From: Pelagadaptatus sp034112445
GTDB lineage: Bacteria; Pseudomonadota; Gammaproteobacteria; Pseudomonadales; Cellvibrionaceae
Assembly (NCBI GenBank): GCA_034112445.1
Contig: JAWUVI010000014.1
Location: forward strand, 392,200 to 456,199
DNA length: 64,000 bases
Reading direction: 5' to 3'
The position numbers were made by a program, and so were the translations under genes. Position 1 is the first letter of the stretch. Each line of letters begins with the position of its first letter. Shown here piece after piece: positions 7,946 to 17,693 of the stretch. Under the pieces are notes generated by a model that was given only the letters and a program-made list of their open reading frames with translations, did no database searches and was not told the origin of the DNA.

Positions 7946-9187
7946 TTAACCCCTCAGTGCGATAACTGGAGCCAGCAACGCGGCTTGCTTGGATGGCCAC
8001 CAAGAAAATATCAAACCGCAGCTCATTGCTACAGAGACGGCCGCCGGTGCAGCCCAAATAGGAGCCTGTATTGGGAAATCAGGAAACAACAATCCCGCTA
8101 CATAAAGAATAAAATAGGCTAGGAATACCCCGAACATAGCACCCATAGCGGCCACCCATAATGCCTGACTGACGAACAAAGCCATGATGGTGTTACTGCT
8201 CGCACCGAGTGCTTTGAGTAAGCCGATCTCTTCGCGGTGCTGACTGACGGTTATCAAACTGATGTTCATAATAAGTACGCCAGCCACTAATAAGCTAATG
8301 GCTGATATCATGCCGACACTGACCGTTAGAAGACTTAACACCTCATTTAGACTGGAGAGAATGCTGTCCTGGCTTAAGATGGTAATGTCATTATGGCCTT
8401 GGTGGTGCTCACTAATGAGCTTAATAATATCCAGTTTAATCTTATCTTCAGAGGCGTATTGATCAAGCTCTATGAGAATCCGAAATAAAGCTTGGGTATT
8501 AAATAATTGAGACGCTGATTGGACCGGAATGATAACCATATCGCGCAAATCTAAACCCAAAGATTGACCCCGTTCAGCCAAGACACCTTCTACCCGAAAC
8601 TTTCGCCCATCTACACGTATCCATTGACCTACAGCCGCTTGTGAGCCGAACAGCTCGTGCTTTAATTTAGAGCCAAGTACCGCCAAGGGAGTCGCCTTGG
8701 TATTTGCCATTGCGGGCAGTTGTCGTCCCTGCCCTAAGGTTAAGCCGCGAATCGGAAAAATTGCAGGAGTAGAACCTAAAACAATAACTTCGCGGCTGCG
8801 TGAAATACTACTACTGCTATTTTCAATGAGTGAAGTACCCGCAATAACGGGAGCTATATTTTTAATGCCGGCGACACGATGCAATCTAGATGAATCCTCA
8901 ACCGTGAGATCTCTTGGCGTTGTGCCATAAATTGGTGGCATGCCACCGGTTGTTTCTGTACGCCCAGACATCACAATCAGTAAATGACTGCCCAAACTTG
9001 AGAATTCAGTAACGACATAGCGACGTGCACCTTCCCCTAAAGCCGTTAATAAACAAACTGACGTAACCCCTATCGCGACCGAAAATGCGACCAAAAAGGT
9101 GCGTAAACGATGTCGGAGTAACGTGTTAAAGCTAAATCTGATGAGATCAAGGGTGCGCACTGATAAGCGCTCCAGATTGGGTTTCAT
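7946..9187 (-). CDS. MacB-like ABC transporter permease (first permease)
   Basis: A 413-residue paralogue of the downstream permease: N-terminal membrane segment, periplasmic MacB_PCD domain (with SSLGSHLLIVMSGRTETTG), then an FtsX domain with the coupling motif HREEIGLLKALGAS. The ATG used here overlaps the ATPase gene by 41 bases. A GTG at 9160 (at VRTLDLIRF) would give a 14-base overlap and is an equally reasonable start. Compared with canonical MacB, the ATPase is a separate polypeptide. Confidence 0.87.
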   Translation of the reverse strand: MKPNLERLSVRTLDLIRFSFNTLLRHRLRTFLVAFSVAIGVTSVCLLTALGEGARRYVVTEFSSLGSHLLIVMSGRTETTGGMPPIYGTTPRDLTVEDSSRLHRVAGIKNIAPVIAGTSLIENSSSSISRSREVIVLGSTPAIFPIRGLTLGQGRQLPAMANTKATPLAVLGSKLKHELFGSQAAVGQWIRVDGRKFRVEGVLAERGQSLGLDLRDMVIIPVQSASQLFNTQALFRILIELDQYASEDKIKLDIIKLISEHHQGHNDITILSQDSILSSLNEVLSLLTVSVGMISAISLLVAGVLIMNISLITVSQHREEIGLLKALGASSNTIMALFVSQALWVAAMGAMFGVFLAYFILYVAGLLFPDFPIQAPIWAAPAAVSVAMSCGLIFSWWPSKQAALLAPVIALRG

Positions 9188-9848
9188 CTTTTAGTATTTG
9201 ACCGTCATCCATCCAGAGGCTGCGCGTTGCGCGTTTCCCCAGCTTAGCATCATGGGTAACGACTAAAAGGGTGATTCCTTGCTGATTTAATGCTTCCAAA
9301 ACCGCTATAACATCGGCGCTGGAGTGGCTGTCTAAGTTACCGGTAGGCTCATCGCACAATAGAATATTGGGTTCATTGACTATGGCTCTGGCGATAGCCA
9401 CTCGTTGCATTTGCCCTCCAGACATCTCATTCGGGCGATGACTTTGGTAACGCTCTAGCCCCATTTGCTTAAGTGCTTTGATGACTTTTGACCGGCGTTC
9501 GGTTGCGGGTATTTTATCTAATATCAACGGCAGCTCGATGTTTTCAAAGGCCGTAAGTCGAGGAATCAAATGAAAGGTTTGAAAAACAAAGCCTATTGTT
9601 TCGCGCCGAATTTGAGCTTGTGTGTCATCATCTAGCGACGCTACATTTTTCTGTTGTAGAAAATATTGACCACTATCAGGGCGATCTAATAAGCCTATTA
9701 CGTTTAAAAGAGTTGATTTGCCTGAGCCAGACGTTCCCATAACGGATATATAGTCACCCTTGTGTATGTTGAGATCTACATGGTCAAGGGCTTTGATTGT
9801 TTCACCGCCCATGGCATAGGTTTTACAAATTTGAGTTAATGTAATCAT
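9147..9848 (-). CDS. ABC transporter ATP-binding protein (MacB/LolD type)
   Basis: A 233-residue nucleotide-binding protein. Walker A GTSGSGKST (38-46), Q-loop near VFQTFHLIP, signature MSGGQMQR (142-149), Walker B ILLCDEPTGNLD (162-173) and the switch histidine in VVTHD are intact. It powers the two MacB-like permeases encoded downstream. The ATG overlaps the stop of the membrane-fusion protein gene (ATGA), supporting one coupled operon. Confidence 0.92.
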   Translation of the reverse strand: MITLTQICKTYAMGGETIKALDHVDLNIHKGDYISVMGTSGSGKSTLLNVIGLLDRPDSGQYFLQQKNVASLDDDTQAQIRRETIGFVFQTFHLIPRLTAFENIELPLILDKIPATERRSKVIKALKQMGLERYQSHRPNEMSGGQMQRVAIARAIVNEPNILLCDEPTGNLDSHSSADVIAVLEALNQQGITLLVVTHDAKLGKRATRSLWMDDGQILKDETQSGALISAHP

Positions 9849-11014
9849 TGATTTTGTATCGCTTTCGCATCAACAACATAGACTCCATCGGTAACACCGG
9901 GCAAACCAACGGATGAGACAATTGTATCTCCGACCTTCAGTCCGCTGATGACTTGTATTACTTGCCAGTTGCGTAGCCCAACAGTAACCGGTGCTCGGCT
10001 TAGGGTGTTGTCGGCACTTAGTTTGAGTACGTAATAACTCGGTTTGGCGATAGTTGATGATGCGTCTTCAAGTAGTGCTTCTGCGGGAATACGCAGCACT
10101 TCACTTTGGCGCTCTAATACGATTTCTACATCGGCGCTGTAGCCAGCCAATAACGTTAAATCCTCAATTCCCAGCAAATTTACTTCTACAGAAACCGTTC
10201 GAGCTTGTTTTTCATAGTCTTGGACGTAGGGTGCAATACGACGCAGATTACCCATAATAGCTTGCTGAGGTATTGCATCAATATGTACACGTACCTCTTG
10301 TCCAATATGCAGGTTTGATGCATCGACTTCATCGATAGGCGCGTCTACATAGTGGCAGTTATCAGACATCAGATCGATTGCTGGAGGTGTGGCAACTCCA
10401 GGCGGCGAAGGAGTTGCAAACTCCCCTACTTCACCAGTTACTTCTGCTATGACCCCTGCAAATGGGGCTGTGAGTATGGTCTGTTGTAGCAATGCAGTGG
10501 CGACAGTTACTGCCGCTTGCGCTTGTTCTTCCCGAGATTTAGCGGCCTTACACGCAAATTCAGAAGACTTAGCGAGCGATAAGCTGCTGTCAGCTTGACC
10601 TTGTGACACCAATTGCTTCTTTAATAGGCTTTGATGACGTTGAGCCTCACGCATATTGTTGGAAGCCGTTACGCAACTTCTATCGTGTTCCAAATGAGCT
10701 GATTCATAGGCTGCTTGAGATTGCTGCAGCAATGCTTTTCGGTCAAGATTCCAAAGCTCCAGCAGAGTATCTCCGGCAGCTACTTTACTGCCGTTTTGCA
10801 CGTAAAGTTTTTCGACTTGCCCTCCTATTGCAAGAGACAGACGAGCACGCTGACAGGCTTTAACAGTTCCTGCTCTGGTGTTAACGATGATGCTTTCAAC
10901 GTTACCCTTTTCTACTGTCGAAAAATGAACAGCGATAGGGTTTGGACGGGAAAACTGCCAAACGAATATGACTATAAGAATTGAGCATAAACCAAGAATA
11001 AGTCGGTATTTCAT
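9845..11014 (-). CDS. Periplasmic adaptor (membrane fusion protein, MacA/HlyD family)
   Basis: A 389-residue protein with an N-terminal membrane anchor (about 4-21), a split lipoyl domain (ALSIGGQVEKLYVQNGSKVAAGDTLLELW-type segment near 63-90 and TILTAPFAGVIAEVTGEVGEF near 180-200), an intervening helical hairpin (about 95-175, Gln/Ala/Ser rich) and beta-barrel and proximal domains after 215. It should link the inner-membrane ABC transporter to an outer-membrane channel; no TolC-type gene is in the window. It is the first gene of a four-gene operon. The mature part contains several cysteines (CQRAR, SCVTAS, FACKAA, NCHYV), unusual for this family. Confidence 0.88.
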   Translation of the reverse strand: MKYRLILGLCSILIVIFVWQFSRPNPIAVHFSTVEKGNVESIIVNTRAGTVKACQRARLSLAIGGQVEKLYVQNGSKVAAGDTLLELWNLDRKALLQQSQAAYESAHLEHDRSCVTASNNMREAQRHQSLLKKQLVSQGQADSSLSLAKSSEFACKAAKSREEQAQAAVTVATALLQQTILTAPFAGVIAEVTGEVGEFATPSPPGVATPPAIDLMSDNCHYVDAPIDEVDASNLHIGQEVRVHIDAIPQQAIMGNLRRIAPYVQDYEKQARTVSVEVNLLGIEDLTLLAGYSADVEIVLERQSEVLRIPAEALLEDASSTIAKPSYYVLKLSADNTLSRAPVTVGLRNWQVIQVISGLKVGDTIVSSVGLPGVTDGVYVVDAKAIQNQ

Positions 11015-11166
11015 AGGGCACCTAAAAACAGATAATATGATTAGAATAGCAAGTTGTATTTAATAAGGGTTGCGTCAAATCAATATAATAAGAATCATAA
11101 AACTTATGATATATTTATCTCTCTATGCTTTTGTCGTCCTTATAATAACAATTGAGATCGTTACTG

Positions 11167-13308
11167 ATGTACAAGCTTTTCCCTGCACTATTCTATTCCT
11201 TTGTTATTTTAAGCTCATCAGCTTATGGGGCATCCCGACCACCAACGACTATTGTAAGCTTGCCGACCGATTTAAATGCGGCCAAATCAAATATCAGTTT
11301 CGATGAAAGTCATTCAAAAACACTGATTGATATTATTGATAACCTCTCAGAAAATCACTTTCGTCGTCAGCCATTTGATGACAAATTATCTTCAGCGTAT
11401 TTGGATAATTTAATTAAAGCGCTCGACCCTAACCACTTTTATTTTACGCAAGCCGAAATTGATTCTTTCAATGATTATCGGTACAGCTTTGACGACTCTT
11501 TTTCTAATGGTAATTTAGATGCGGCCGGTTTAATTGTTTCGCGCTATTTTTCTAATTCGATTTCACGACTTGAGTCTAATATAAGCATATTGTCTCAGGT
11601 TGATGATAATTTTGATTTCACGACGAATGAACTTTTTAATATTGATTATGATGAGCAAAGTTGGGCCGCCAATAAATCTGAATTAGATCTAATCTGGAGC
11701 AAGCGCTTAAAATCAAATGTTCTGAGTTTTATGCTCGATGATAAAACCCAAGCTCAGGCAAAGCAGGCACTGCATAAACGTTACAGCAATCAATTGAAGC
11801 GTCTTCAGGAGCAAGACAGCACTGAAATATTTGAGCTGTTAATCAACGCTTTAACTGAACTTTATGATCCGCATACCTCTTATTTTGCCCCTAGAACATC
11901 CGAAAGCTTTAATATCAGTATGTCACTTTCATTAGAAGGTATAGGAGCTGTACTACAAAGCGACGAAGGCTATACCAAAGTGGTTCGCATTATTAAGGCC
12001 GGTCCTGCTGACAAGCAAGGCGATTTAAAGCCGGCTGATAGAATCACTGCCGTTGCTCAAGGCTTTGATGATTTTGTGGATGTAGTTGATTGGCAGCTTG
12101 ATGACGTTGTTGATCTCATTAGGGGCCCTAAAAATACGGTTGTTAGGTTGAAGGTTTTGCCTTCTTCGGCGGTCGATGCAAGCGAATCTACGCAAATTGA
12201 AATACGCCGAGAAAAAGTAAAGCTTGAAGAGCAAGCCGCTCAGAAAGGTATTTTAGAGCTCAGTGATGGCAAAGGTGGTTTGTATAAGATAGGTGTTATT
12301 AATTTGCCAACGTTTTATGTCGATTTTGAAGCTTATCGCCGACAAGACCCTGACTTCAAAAGTACAACCAGAGATGTATTTCGCTTGTTGCGTGAGCTTA
12401 AGCAAGACGGTGTTCAGGGTTTGATTATTGATTTGCGAGGCAATGGTGGAGGATCACTGCAGGAAGCGGCTATGTTGACGGATCTGTTTATAGATCCTGG
12501 CCCTGTGGTTCAGATCAGACAAACCAACAATTATATTTCTCGTAACTATAAATCCAGAGGGCCTGCTGTATATAGAGGGCCTTTGGTTGTTTTAACAAAT
12601 CGATTAAGTGCCTCTGCGTCTGAAATTTTCGCGGGTGCCATCCAAGATTATAAGAGAGGCCTTATAGTGGGTGGACAGACCTTTGGTAAAGGTACCGTGC
12701 AATCATTAATGCCCGTACATAACGGCCAGCTGAAATTGACTGAATCAAAATTTTACCGAGTTTCTGGTGGCAGCACTCAGCACCGAGGAGTTGTCCCCGA
12801 CATCTCTTTTCCGTTTTTAGTTGATATCGATGAGGTGGGTGAGAGCTCATACGAAACAGCCCTTCCTTGGGATAGTATTCACGCCATTAACCACCCTGCT
12901 TATTTTGACTTCTCATCCATCATTGATTCGTTAATACAAAAGCATAATCAACGAACGGATACCGACCCTGACTTTTTGTTTTTGAAAGATCAAATGGAAA
13001 TAGCTTTAAAAAATAAAGAAAGAAAAACCATTTCGCTTAATAAAACTATTCGTGAGAATGAACTAAATACACGCAAGGAAAATGCGCTGAATCGTGAAAA
13101 TATTCGCCGCCAAGCCAAAGGCCAAAACTCATATACCTCCATAGAGGACTGGGAAAAAGAGTCTAAAGCGAAAGCTGAACAGAATAAATTAAAACCCGAA
13201 TCGGCGGTTAACGATGAAGATGCTTATTTGTCAGAAGCAGGTTATATCCTTATCGACATGATTCAGCAGTTTGATCACGATAAGCAAGCAAAACTAGCCA
13301 ATTTTTAA
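11167..13308 (+). CDS. prc: Carboxy-terminal (tail-specific) protease Prc
   Basis: A 713-residue periplasmic protease. I chose ATG 11167, which gives a normal signal peptide (MYKLFPALFYSFVILSSSAYGA); a TTG 15 bases upstream is the alternative. Order: N-terminal Tsp domain, PDZ domain (about 235-330), peptidase S41 domain and a long lysine/glutamate-rich C-terminal domain (DUF3340). The catalytic set matches Prc: S483 (SASEIFA), D494 (QDY) and K508 (TFGKGTVQ), with the same spacing as the E. coli enzyme. It degrades periplasmic proteins with nonpolar C-termini and matures some cell-wall enzymes. xthA follows 22 bases later on the same strand. Confidence 0.93.
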   Translation: MYKLFPALFYSFVILSSSAYGASRPPTTIVSLPTDLNAAKSNISFDESHSKTLIDIIDNLSENHFRRQPFDDKLSSAYLDNLIKALDPNHFYFTQAEIDSFNDYRYSFDDSFSNGNLDAAGLIVSRYFSNSISRLESNISILSQVDDNFDFTTNELFNIDYDEQSWAANKSELDLIWSKRLKSNVLSFMLDDKTQAQAKQALHKRYSNQLKRLQEQDSTEIFELLINALTELYDPHTSYFAPRTSESFNISMSLSLEGIGAVLQSDEGYTKVVRIIKAGPADKQGDLKPADRITAVAQGFDDFVDVVDWQLDDVVDLIRGPKNTVVRLKVLPSSAVDASESTQIEIRREKVKLEEQAAQKGILELSDGKGGLYKIGVINLPTFYVDFEAYRRQDPDFKSTTRDVFRLLRELKQDGVQGLIIDLRGNGGGSLQEAAMLTDLFIDPGPVVQIRQTNNYISRNYKSRGPAVYRGPLVVLTNRLSASASEIFAGAIQDYKRGLIVGGQTFGKGTVQSLMPVHNGQLKLTESKFYRVSGGSTQHRGVVPDISFPFLVDIDEVGESSYETALPWDSIHAINHPAYFDFSSIIDSLIQKHNQRTDTDPDFLFLKDQMEIALKNKERKTISLNKTIRENELNTRKENALNRENIRRQAKGQNSYTSIEDWEKESKAKAEQNKLKPESAVNDEDAYLSEAGYILIDMIQQFDHDKQAKLANF

Positions 13309-13330
13309 CTTAAGAGAAGCCCTCCCACAC

Positions 13331-14143
13331 ATGAAATTAATCTCTTTTAACGTCAATAGCGTACGAATGCGCTTACACCAATTGGCCGCATTAATAGATA
13401 CTCACGCTCCTGACTTTATCGGCTTACAAGAAACTAAAGTGAGAGACGAGGAGTTCCCAGTTGCAGCTATTAATGAGCTGGGTTACCACGTTGAATTTTT
13501 TGGCCAAAAGACTCACTACGGCGTTGCTATTTTATCTAAGCATCCTATCAAGTCGGTCCAAAAAGGGTTTGTCACGGATACTGATGCTGATCAGAAGCGT
13601 ATGATCAGCATCACCTGTGAGTCTCCTTATGGTGGTGATATCACCGTTATAAATGGCTATTTTCCACAGGGTGAAAACATAAATCATGATGTTAAGTACC
13701 CCAATAAAAGACGTTACTATAGTGACCTTCAGCGACACTTAGATACATTTCATAAGCCAAGTGATCAAGTGGTGGTTATGGGAGATGTAAATATATCAGC
13801 TACTGATTTAGATATAGGAATTGGCGAAGATAACCGTAAACGCTGGTTAAGCTCCGGTAAATGTTCATTCCAACCAGAAGAGCGTGAGTGGCTAGATAAG
13901 CTAATAGGTTGGGGGTTTACAGACAGTTTTAGAGCAATTAACCCTACCGAGTCAAATTTATTTAGCTGGTTTGATTACCGCAGTAAAGGTTTTGATCGAG
14001 AACCAAAACGTGGTTTACGTATTGACTTGATATTGCTGACCAGTAGCTTAATGAAACGCTGTGAAGCCAGTAGTATTGATTATGATATAAGAGCTATGGA
14101 TAAACCTTCGGACCATGCTCCTGTTTGGACGTTATTAGGCTAG
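13331..14143 (+). CDS. xthA: Exodeoxyribonuclease III
   Basis: A 270-residue AP endonuclease/3'-5' exonuclease of base excision repair, close to the 268 residues of E. coli XthA. Conserved motifs: N-terminal SFNVNSVRMRL, the metal ligand in GLQETKV, GDVNISATDLDIG and the C-terminal PSDHAPVW with the catalytic histidine; RIDLILL precedes it. The gene follows prc in the same direction. It converges with the sensor kinase gene, 23 bases away. Confidence 0.94.
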   Translation: MKLISFNVNSVRMRLHQLAALIDTHAPDFIGLQETKVRDEEFPVAAINELGYHVEFFGQKTHYGVAILSKHPIKSVQKGFVTDTDADQKRMISITCESPYGGDITVINGYFPQGENINHDVKYPNKRRYYSDLQRHLDTFHKPSDQVVVMGDVNISATDLDIGIGEDNRKRWLSSGKCSFQPEEREWLDKLIGWGFTDSFRAINPTESNLFSWFDYRSKGFDREPKRGLRIDLILLTSSLMKRCEASSIDYDIRAMDKPSDHAPVWTLLG

Positions 14144-14166
14144 TTATGGCAAACCTCAACAGCAAC

Positions 14167-16359
14167 TCACTCAGAACCAGTGCCTAGCCAGCGCTTCAAA
14201 TGCGTTTCTAGATCTTCATAGCGAACAGGTTTGGCTAAATAATCATCCATGCCACAAGCAAAGCAAGATGCTTTGTCTGAGTCATCTGTGTGTGCTGTCA
14301 TGGCTATTATAGGAACATGCATGTCTTCGTGTTCAGACCGCTCAATCTCTCTTATACGCTTAGTCGCATCAAAGCCATCCATCTCTGGCATCTGACAGTC
14401 CATAAGAATTAAGTCTATTTCTTTTTCAGAATAAATTTTTAATGCTTCAAAACCATTTGATGCCGTACTGACACTGTAATCTAACTTTTTCAGCATACCT
14501 ATGGCGACCATTTGGTTGACTCTATGATCATCAACAAGAAGAATCTCTTTGCCCGAGCCTTGACGCGTATTAATACTTTCAGAGACTTGTCTGGAGATAG
14601 GCTTATTAAAAAGAGCTAAACAGATTTCATCGTGTAACTGTTGAGCTATTACAGGCCTAAATATTGAATGGATATTAGGCTTCGCTAATATCTGCTTCGC
14701 CTGATTATTTGCATAATCAGTATGAGATATAAGCAATATTTTTTTCAATGACTCAATCTGGGTGTTACCTTCAATAAACTCAGATATCTCATCAGTAATA
14801 CTCGTAAATGCAAATACAATTAAGTTGAAATGCTCACCTTTTTTTGCTGATTCAGATAAGCAAATCTTGGCGGCATCAAGACCATAAGCAATTTCAACCA
14901 CCATTCCCCATCGTTCCATCTCGGCAATGTAATAACTGCTGGTTAGCCAGCCTAGCTCACCAATTAAAAGCACCCTTTGGTCATGCAGTTTTGAAAAGCT
15001 CCTAATTACTGCAGGTTGGCGGTTGCTGATATCAAGTGGGATGCGAGTGAGATACTGACGCTCATGACGGGCCTGCATAACAACCTCTAAAGTCCCTCCC
15101 ATACACTCACTTAAACCTTTGCATAACGCTAACCAAAGACTAGAGGTGGCTGCAGCTACTTTAGTAGCTGAATGCACGCTTGAAATATCACTGCTTGGTT
15201 TTTGCCTATAAGTATCGGTAATAATAATATTGAGCATACCAACTTCGTCAGTATCGCGATCGAAAGAGACCTCTACGCAAATTAATCCGTGCTCAGAAAA
15301 TTTTATAGCGTTACTCAGTAGATTATTAACAATCTGATGGATGCGTTTTGAATCACCATTAACCCTTAAAGGTAAATTTGTAGTGAGCTGGTAATCCAGT
15401 TCTATATTATTATCATGGGCACTTTTACTGAGTTCGCTTATCCATAACTCAATATGGGTTCGAAGATTAAATATAGCATTTTCTAAGATTAAGCTGCGGT
15501 TGGTTATTTTGGCGAAATCAACAATATTATTAACTAGGTCAATCTGGTTCTCGCCTGCCTTTTCAGCTAAGTTCAGCATTCCATGCTGCTCTTCTGTCAA
15601 TGTGCTGTTTGTTAGTAGAGATAATCCCCCCAAAATACTACTCAACGACGTTCTAAACTCGTGCCCTAAACTGGTCAAAAATTCAGAGCTAAGATCAACT
15701 GAGGCATCAATATTGCGTTTTTCGGCTTCTAGTATTTTGGTTCGCTGTGATAACTCATAACTAGCGGTGAGTCTTTGCCAATAACTATCGCTTAAATTTT
15801 CAACCTGAAAATACAACAAAATATAAAAAGCGAGCATTAGCACGCCATACATATAGCCATCAACTCCACCCACCCAAAAAGCTGTTAGTGCTGATGGAAC
15901 AACTAAAATAAATTGAAATATATGACTGAAGAGCTTATATGGCGCTAAAAAGTGAGAGCTAGTAGAAACCAAAATAATGGTATAAATCCAAAGAATGGGA
16001 GTTTCACCTAGCATTCCTACTTTCACTGTGAGTGTGATAATGATTAAACACCACCAAAACCCACCTAGAAGCGTGGTAAAAAAATACATGTTACGCCATC
16101 GGCCTGGGCCTTTTGCGTATATAGGTTCAAAGCGAAATAGAAAATAAGACCGGATGATACTCAGAACAAAAAAGACGGCGGTTAGCCAAGCGGTTAGCAC
16201 AGGCTCAAGTACACGAAGATAACCGAAAGTTAAGCACACTGCATAGATTAAAAGAGTTAGACCTAGACCTCTCTTACTGTATTGAACCAGTAAAATGTCA
16301 CTTTCTCGCATAATCGTTCGATCACGCTGAACTTTGCTACTGGGGGTAAAGAGAGCCAT
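14167..16359 (-). CDS. Hybrid sensor histidine kinase with degenerate ATP site and receiver domain
   Basis: A 730-residue membrane protein. Residues 30-190 hold about six membrane segments. The dimerisation/phosphoacceptor helix has the H-box LGHEFRTS with H233. The catalytic domain keeps an N-box (QIVNNLLSNAIKFSE, 342-356), but the G1 box expected as DxGxG reads DTYRQ (382-386) and the glycine-rich G2 segment reads ATSSLWLALCKGL (404-416). Residues 455-575 look like a receiver that has lost its acidic site. The C-terminal receiver (605-725) is canonical: DD at 610-611, phospho-acceptor D654 in LMDCQMPEMDG, T in AMTAHT, K710 in LAKPV. It may have lost kinase activity or serve as a phospho-sink. 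No sensor domain beyond the membrane part and no partner regulator is adjacent. Confidence 0.82.
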   Translation of the reverse strand: MALFTPSSKVQRDRTIMRESDILLVQYSKRGLGLTLLIYAVCLTFGYLRVLEPVLTAWLTAVFFVLSIIRSYFLFRFEPIYAKGPGRWRNMYFFTTLLGGFWWCLIIITLTVKVGMLGETPILWIYTIILVSTSSHFLAPYKLFSHIFQFILVVPSALTAFWVGGVDGYMYGVLMLAFYILLYFQVENLSDSYWQRLTASYELSQRTKILEAEKRNIDASVDLSSEFLTSLGHEFRTSLSSILGGLSLLTNSTLTEEQHGMLNLAEKAGENQIDLVNNIVDFAKITNRSLILENAIFNLRTHIELWISELSKSAHDNNIELDYQLTTNLPLRVNGDSKRIHQIVNNLLSNAIKFSEHGLICVEVSFDRDTDEVGMLNIIITDTYRQKPSSDISSVHSATKVAAATSSLWLALCKGLSECMGGTLEVVMQARHERQYLTRIPLDISNRQPAVIRSFSKLHDQRVLLIGELGWLTSSYYIAEMERWGMVVEIAYGLDAAKICLSESAKKGEHFNLIVFAFTSITDEISEFIEGNTQIESLKKILLISHTDYANNQAKQILAKPNIHSIFRPVIAQQLHDEICLALFNKPISRQVSESINTRQGSGKEILLVDDHRVNQMVAIGMLKKLDYSVSTASNGFEALKIYSEKEIDLILMDCQMPEMDGFDATKRIREIERSEHEDMHVPIIAMTAHTDDSDKASCFACGMDDYLAKPVRYEDLETHLKRWLGTGSE

Positions 16360-16414
16360 TTATATTATATTCGGTTAATTTTGAGCATAAATTGGAAGTC
16401 CACATTACTGGCGC

Positions 16415-16612
16415 TTATTCAAACACTTCTACTAATACTGTTTTGATAACAAAACCAAGTAAACCCAAGCCAAGCGCGGTAAATAAAATAATCGTACCGA
16501 AACGACCGGCTTTCGATTCTTTCGCTAAATCCCACATAATGAATGTCATAAAAGCAATTAAACCACCAACACCAATATATAAAGACCAAGTTTCAAAAGT
16601 TTCTATATCCAC
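16415..16612 (-). CDS. DUF2788 small membrane protein
   Basis: A 65-residue protein with two hydrophobic segments (about 11-27 and 40-62) separated by a charged stretch DLAKESKAGRFG. Length and sequence match the DUF2788 family of small inner-membrane proteins of unknown function found in Pseudomonas relatives. It sits between the etfBA terminator and the sensor kinase gene, 55 bases upstream of the latter's start, on the same strand, so the two may be cotranscribed. Confidence 0.75.
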   Translation of the reverse strand: MDIETFETWSLYIGVGGLIAFMTFIMWDLAKESKAGRFGTIILFTALGLGLLGFVIKTVLVEVFE

Positions 16613-16672
16613 GTTTTCGCATGCCTTGATGGATGATTTAGTAAGTGTAATATCTGATTATAGTATTTGCAC

Positions 16673-16701
16673 AAAAAAGCCGGCTTAACACCGGCTTTTT
16701 T
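16673..16701. terminator. Bidirectional intrinsic terminator after etfA
   Basis: AAAAAAGCCGG (16673-16683), a seven-base loop, CCGGCTTTTTT (16691-16701): an 11-bp stem whose outer part gives T-tracts on both strands. It ends the etfBA transcript before the DUF2788 gene. Confidence 0.88.
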
Positions 16702-16763
16702 GTGATCTATTACAATATTTAACGTGTTAGAAGATGTTAAATATTAACCAGCATCGCTGAAAA

Positions 16764-17693
16764 TCAAAGGCTACTGTCGAGCTCTGGAATAGCGTCAAAC
16801 AAATCTGCTACAAGTCCATAGTCAGCAACCTGGAAGATCGGAGCTTCTTCGTCTTTGTTGATCGCAACAATAACTTTACTGTCTTTCATGCCCGCCAAAT
16901 GCTGAATCGCACCTGAGATACCAACGGCTACATAAAGATCTGGAGCTACAATTTTACCAGTTTGACCAACTTGCATATCATTTGGAACAAAACCAGCATC
17001 AACGGCAGCGCGTGATGCGCCAACAGCCGCGCCAAGTTTATCGGCAACACTGTAGAGCATCTCAAAGTTGTCGCCATTTTGCATGCCTCGACCACCTGAA
17101 ATAACGATTTTAGCCGCTGTTAGCTCTGGTCTATCACTCTTAGCAAGCTCTTCACTAACGAAAGATGAAATGCCAGCATCAGTAGACAACGATGAATCTT
17201 CAACAGTAGCTGATCCTCCATCTGCAGGAACAGGGTCAAAAGCCGTACCGCGAACAGTAATAACTTTAATGGCGTCCGAGCTTTGTACCGTAGCAATTAC
17301 GTTACCAGCATAAATGGGACGTTTAAAGGTATCTGCAGCTTCAACAGAAACAATTTCTGATATGGCTTGCACGTCTAATAATGCAGCCGCACGTGGTGCA
17401 ATATTCTTACCGTTTGACGTTGCTGGAGCTAAGATGTGGGTGTAATTTTTTCCCAATTCAGCAACTAACAAGGCAACATTTTCAGCCAATTGATTGGCGT
17501 AAGCTGAATTATCGGCATTAATAACCTTGGCTACACCACTGACGGCAGCAGCAGCTTGGACAGCGCCAGAGCAATCACTACCTGCAACTAATACATCGAT
17601 GTCGCCACCAATAGCTTTGGCTGCAGCAATTGTATTTAAAGTTGCGCCTTTAAGACTGGCATTATCGTGTTCAGCTATAACTAAAATACTCAT
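16764..17693 (-). CDS. etfA: Electron transfer flavoprotein, alpha subunit
   Basis: A 309-residue subunit that carries the FAD of the ETF heterodimer. The C-terminal FAD-binding domain is clear: VISGGRGMQNGDNFEML, GASRAAVDAGFVPNDMQVGQTG, and VAVGISGAIQHLAGMKDSKVIVAINKD. ETF accepts electrons from acyl-CoA dehydrogenases and passes them to ETF-quinone oxidoreductase, which is encoded on the other side of etfB. Its ATG overlaps the etfB stop by four bases. Confidence 0.95.
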   Translation of the reverse strand: MSILVIAEHDNASLKGATLNTIAAAKAIGGDIDVLVAGSDCSGAVQAAAAVSGVAKVINADNSAYANQLAENVALLVAELGKNYTHILAPATSNGKNIAPRAAALLDVQAISEIVSVEAADTFKRPIYAGNVIATVQSSDAIKVITVRGTAFDPVPADGGSATVEDSSLSTDAGISSFVSEELAKSDRPELTAAKIVISGGRGMQNGDNFEMLYSVADKLGAAVGASRAAVDAGFVPNDMQVGQTGKIVAPDLYVAVGISGAIQHLAGMKDSKVIVAINKDEEAPIFQVADYGLVADLFDAIPELDSSL

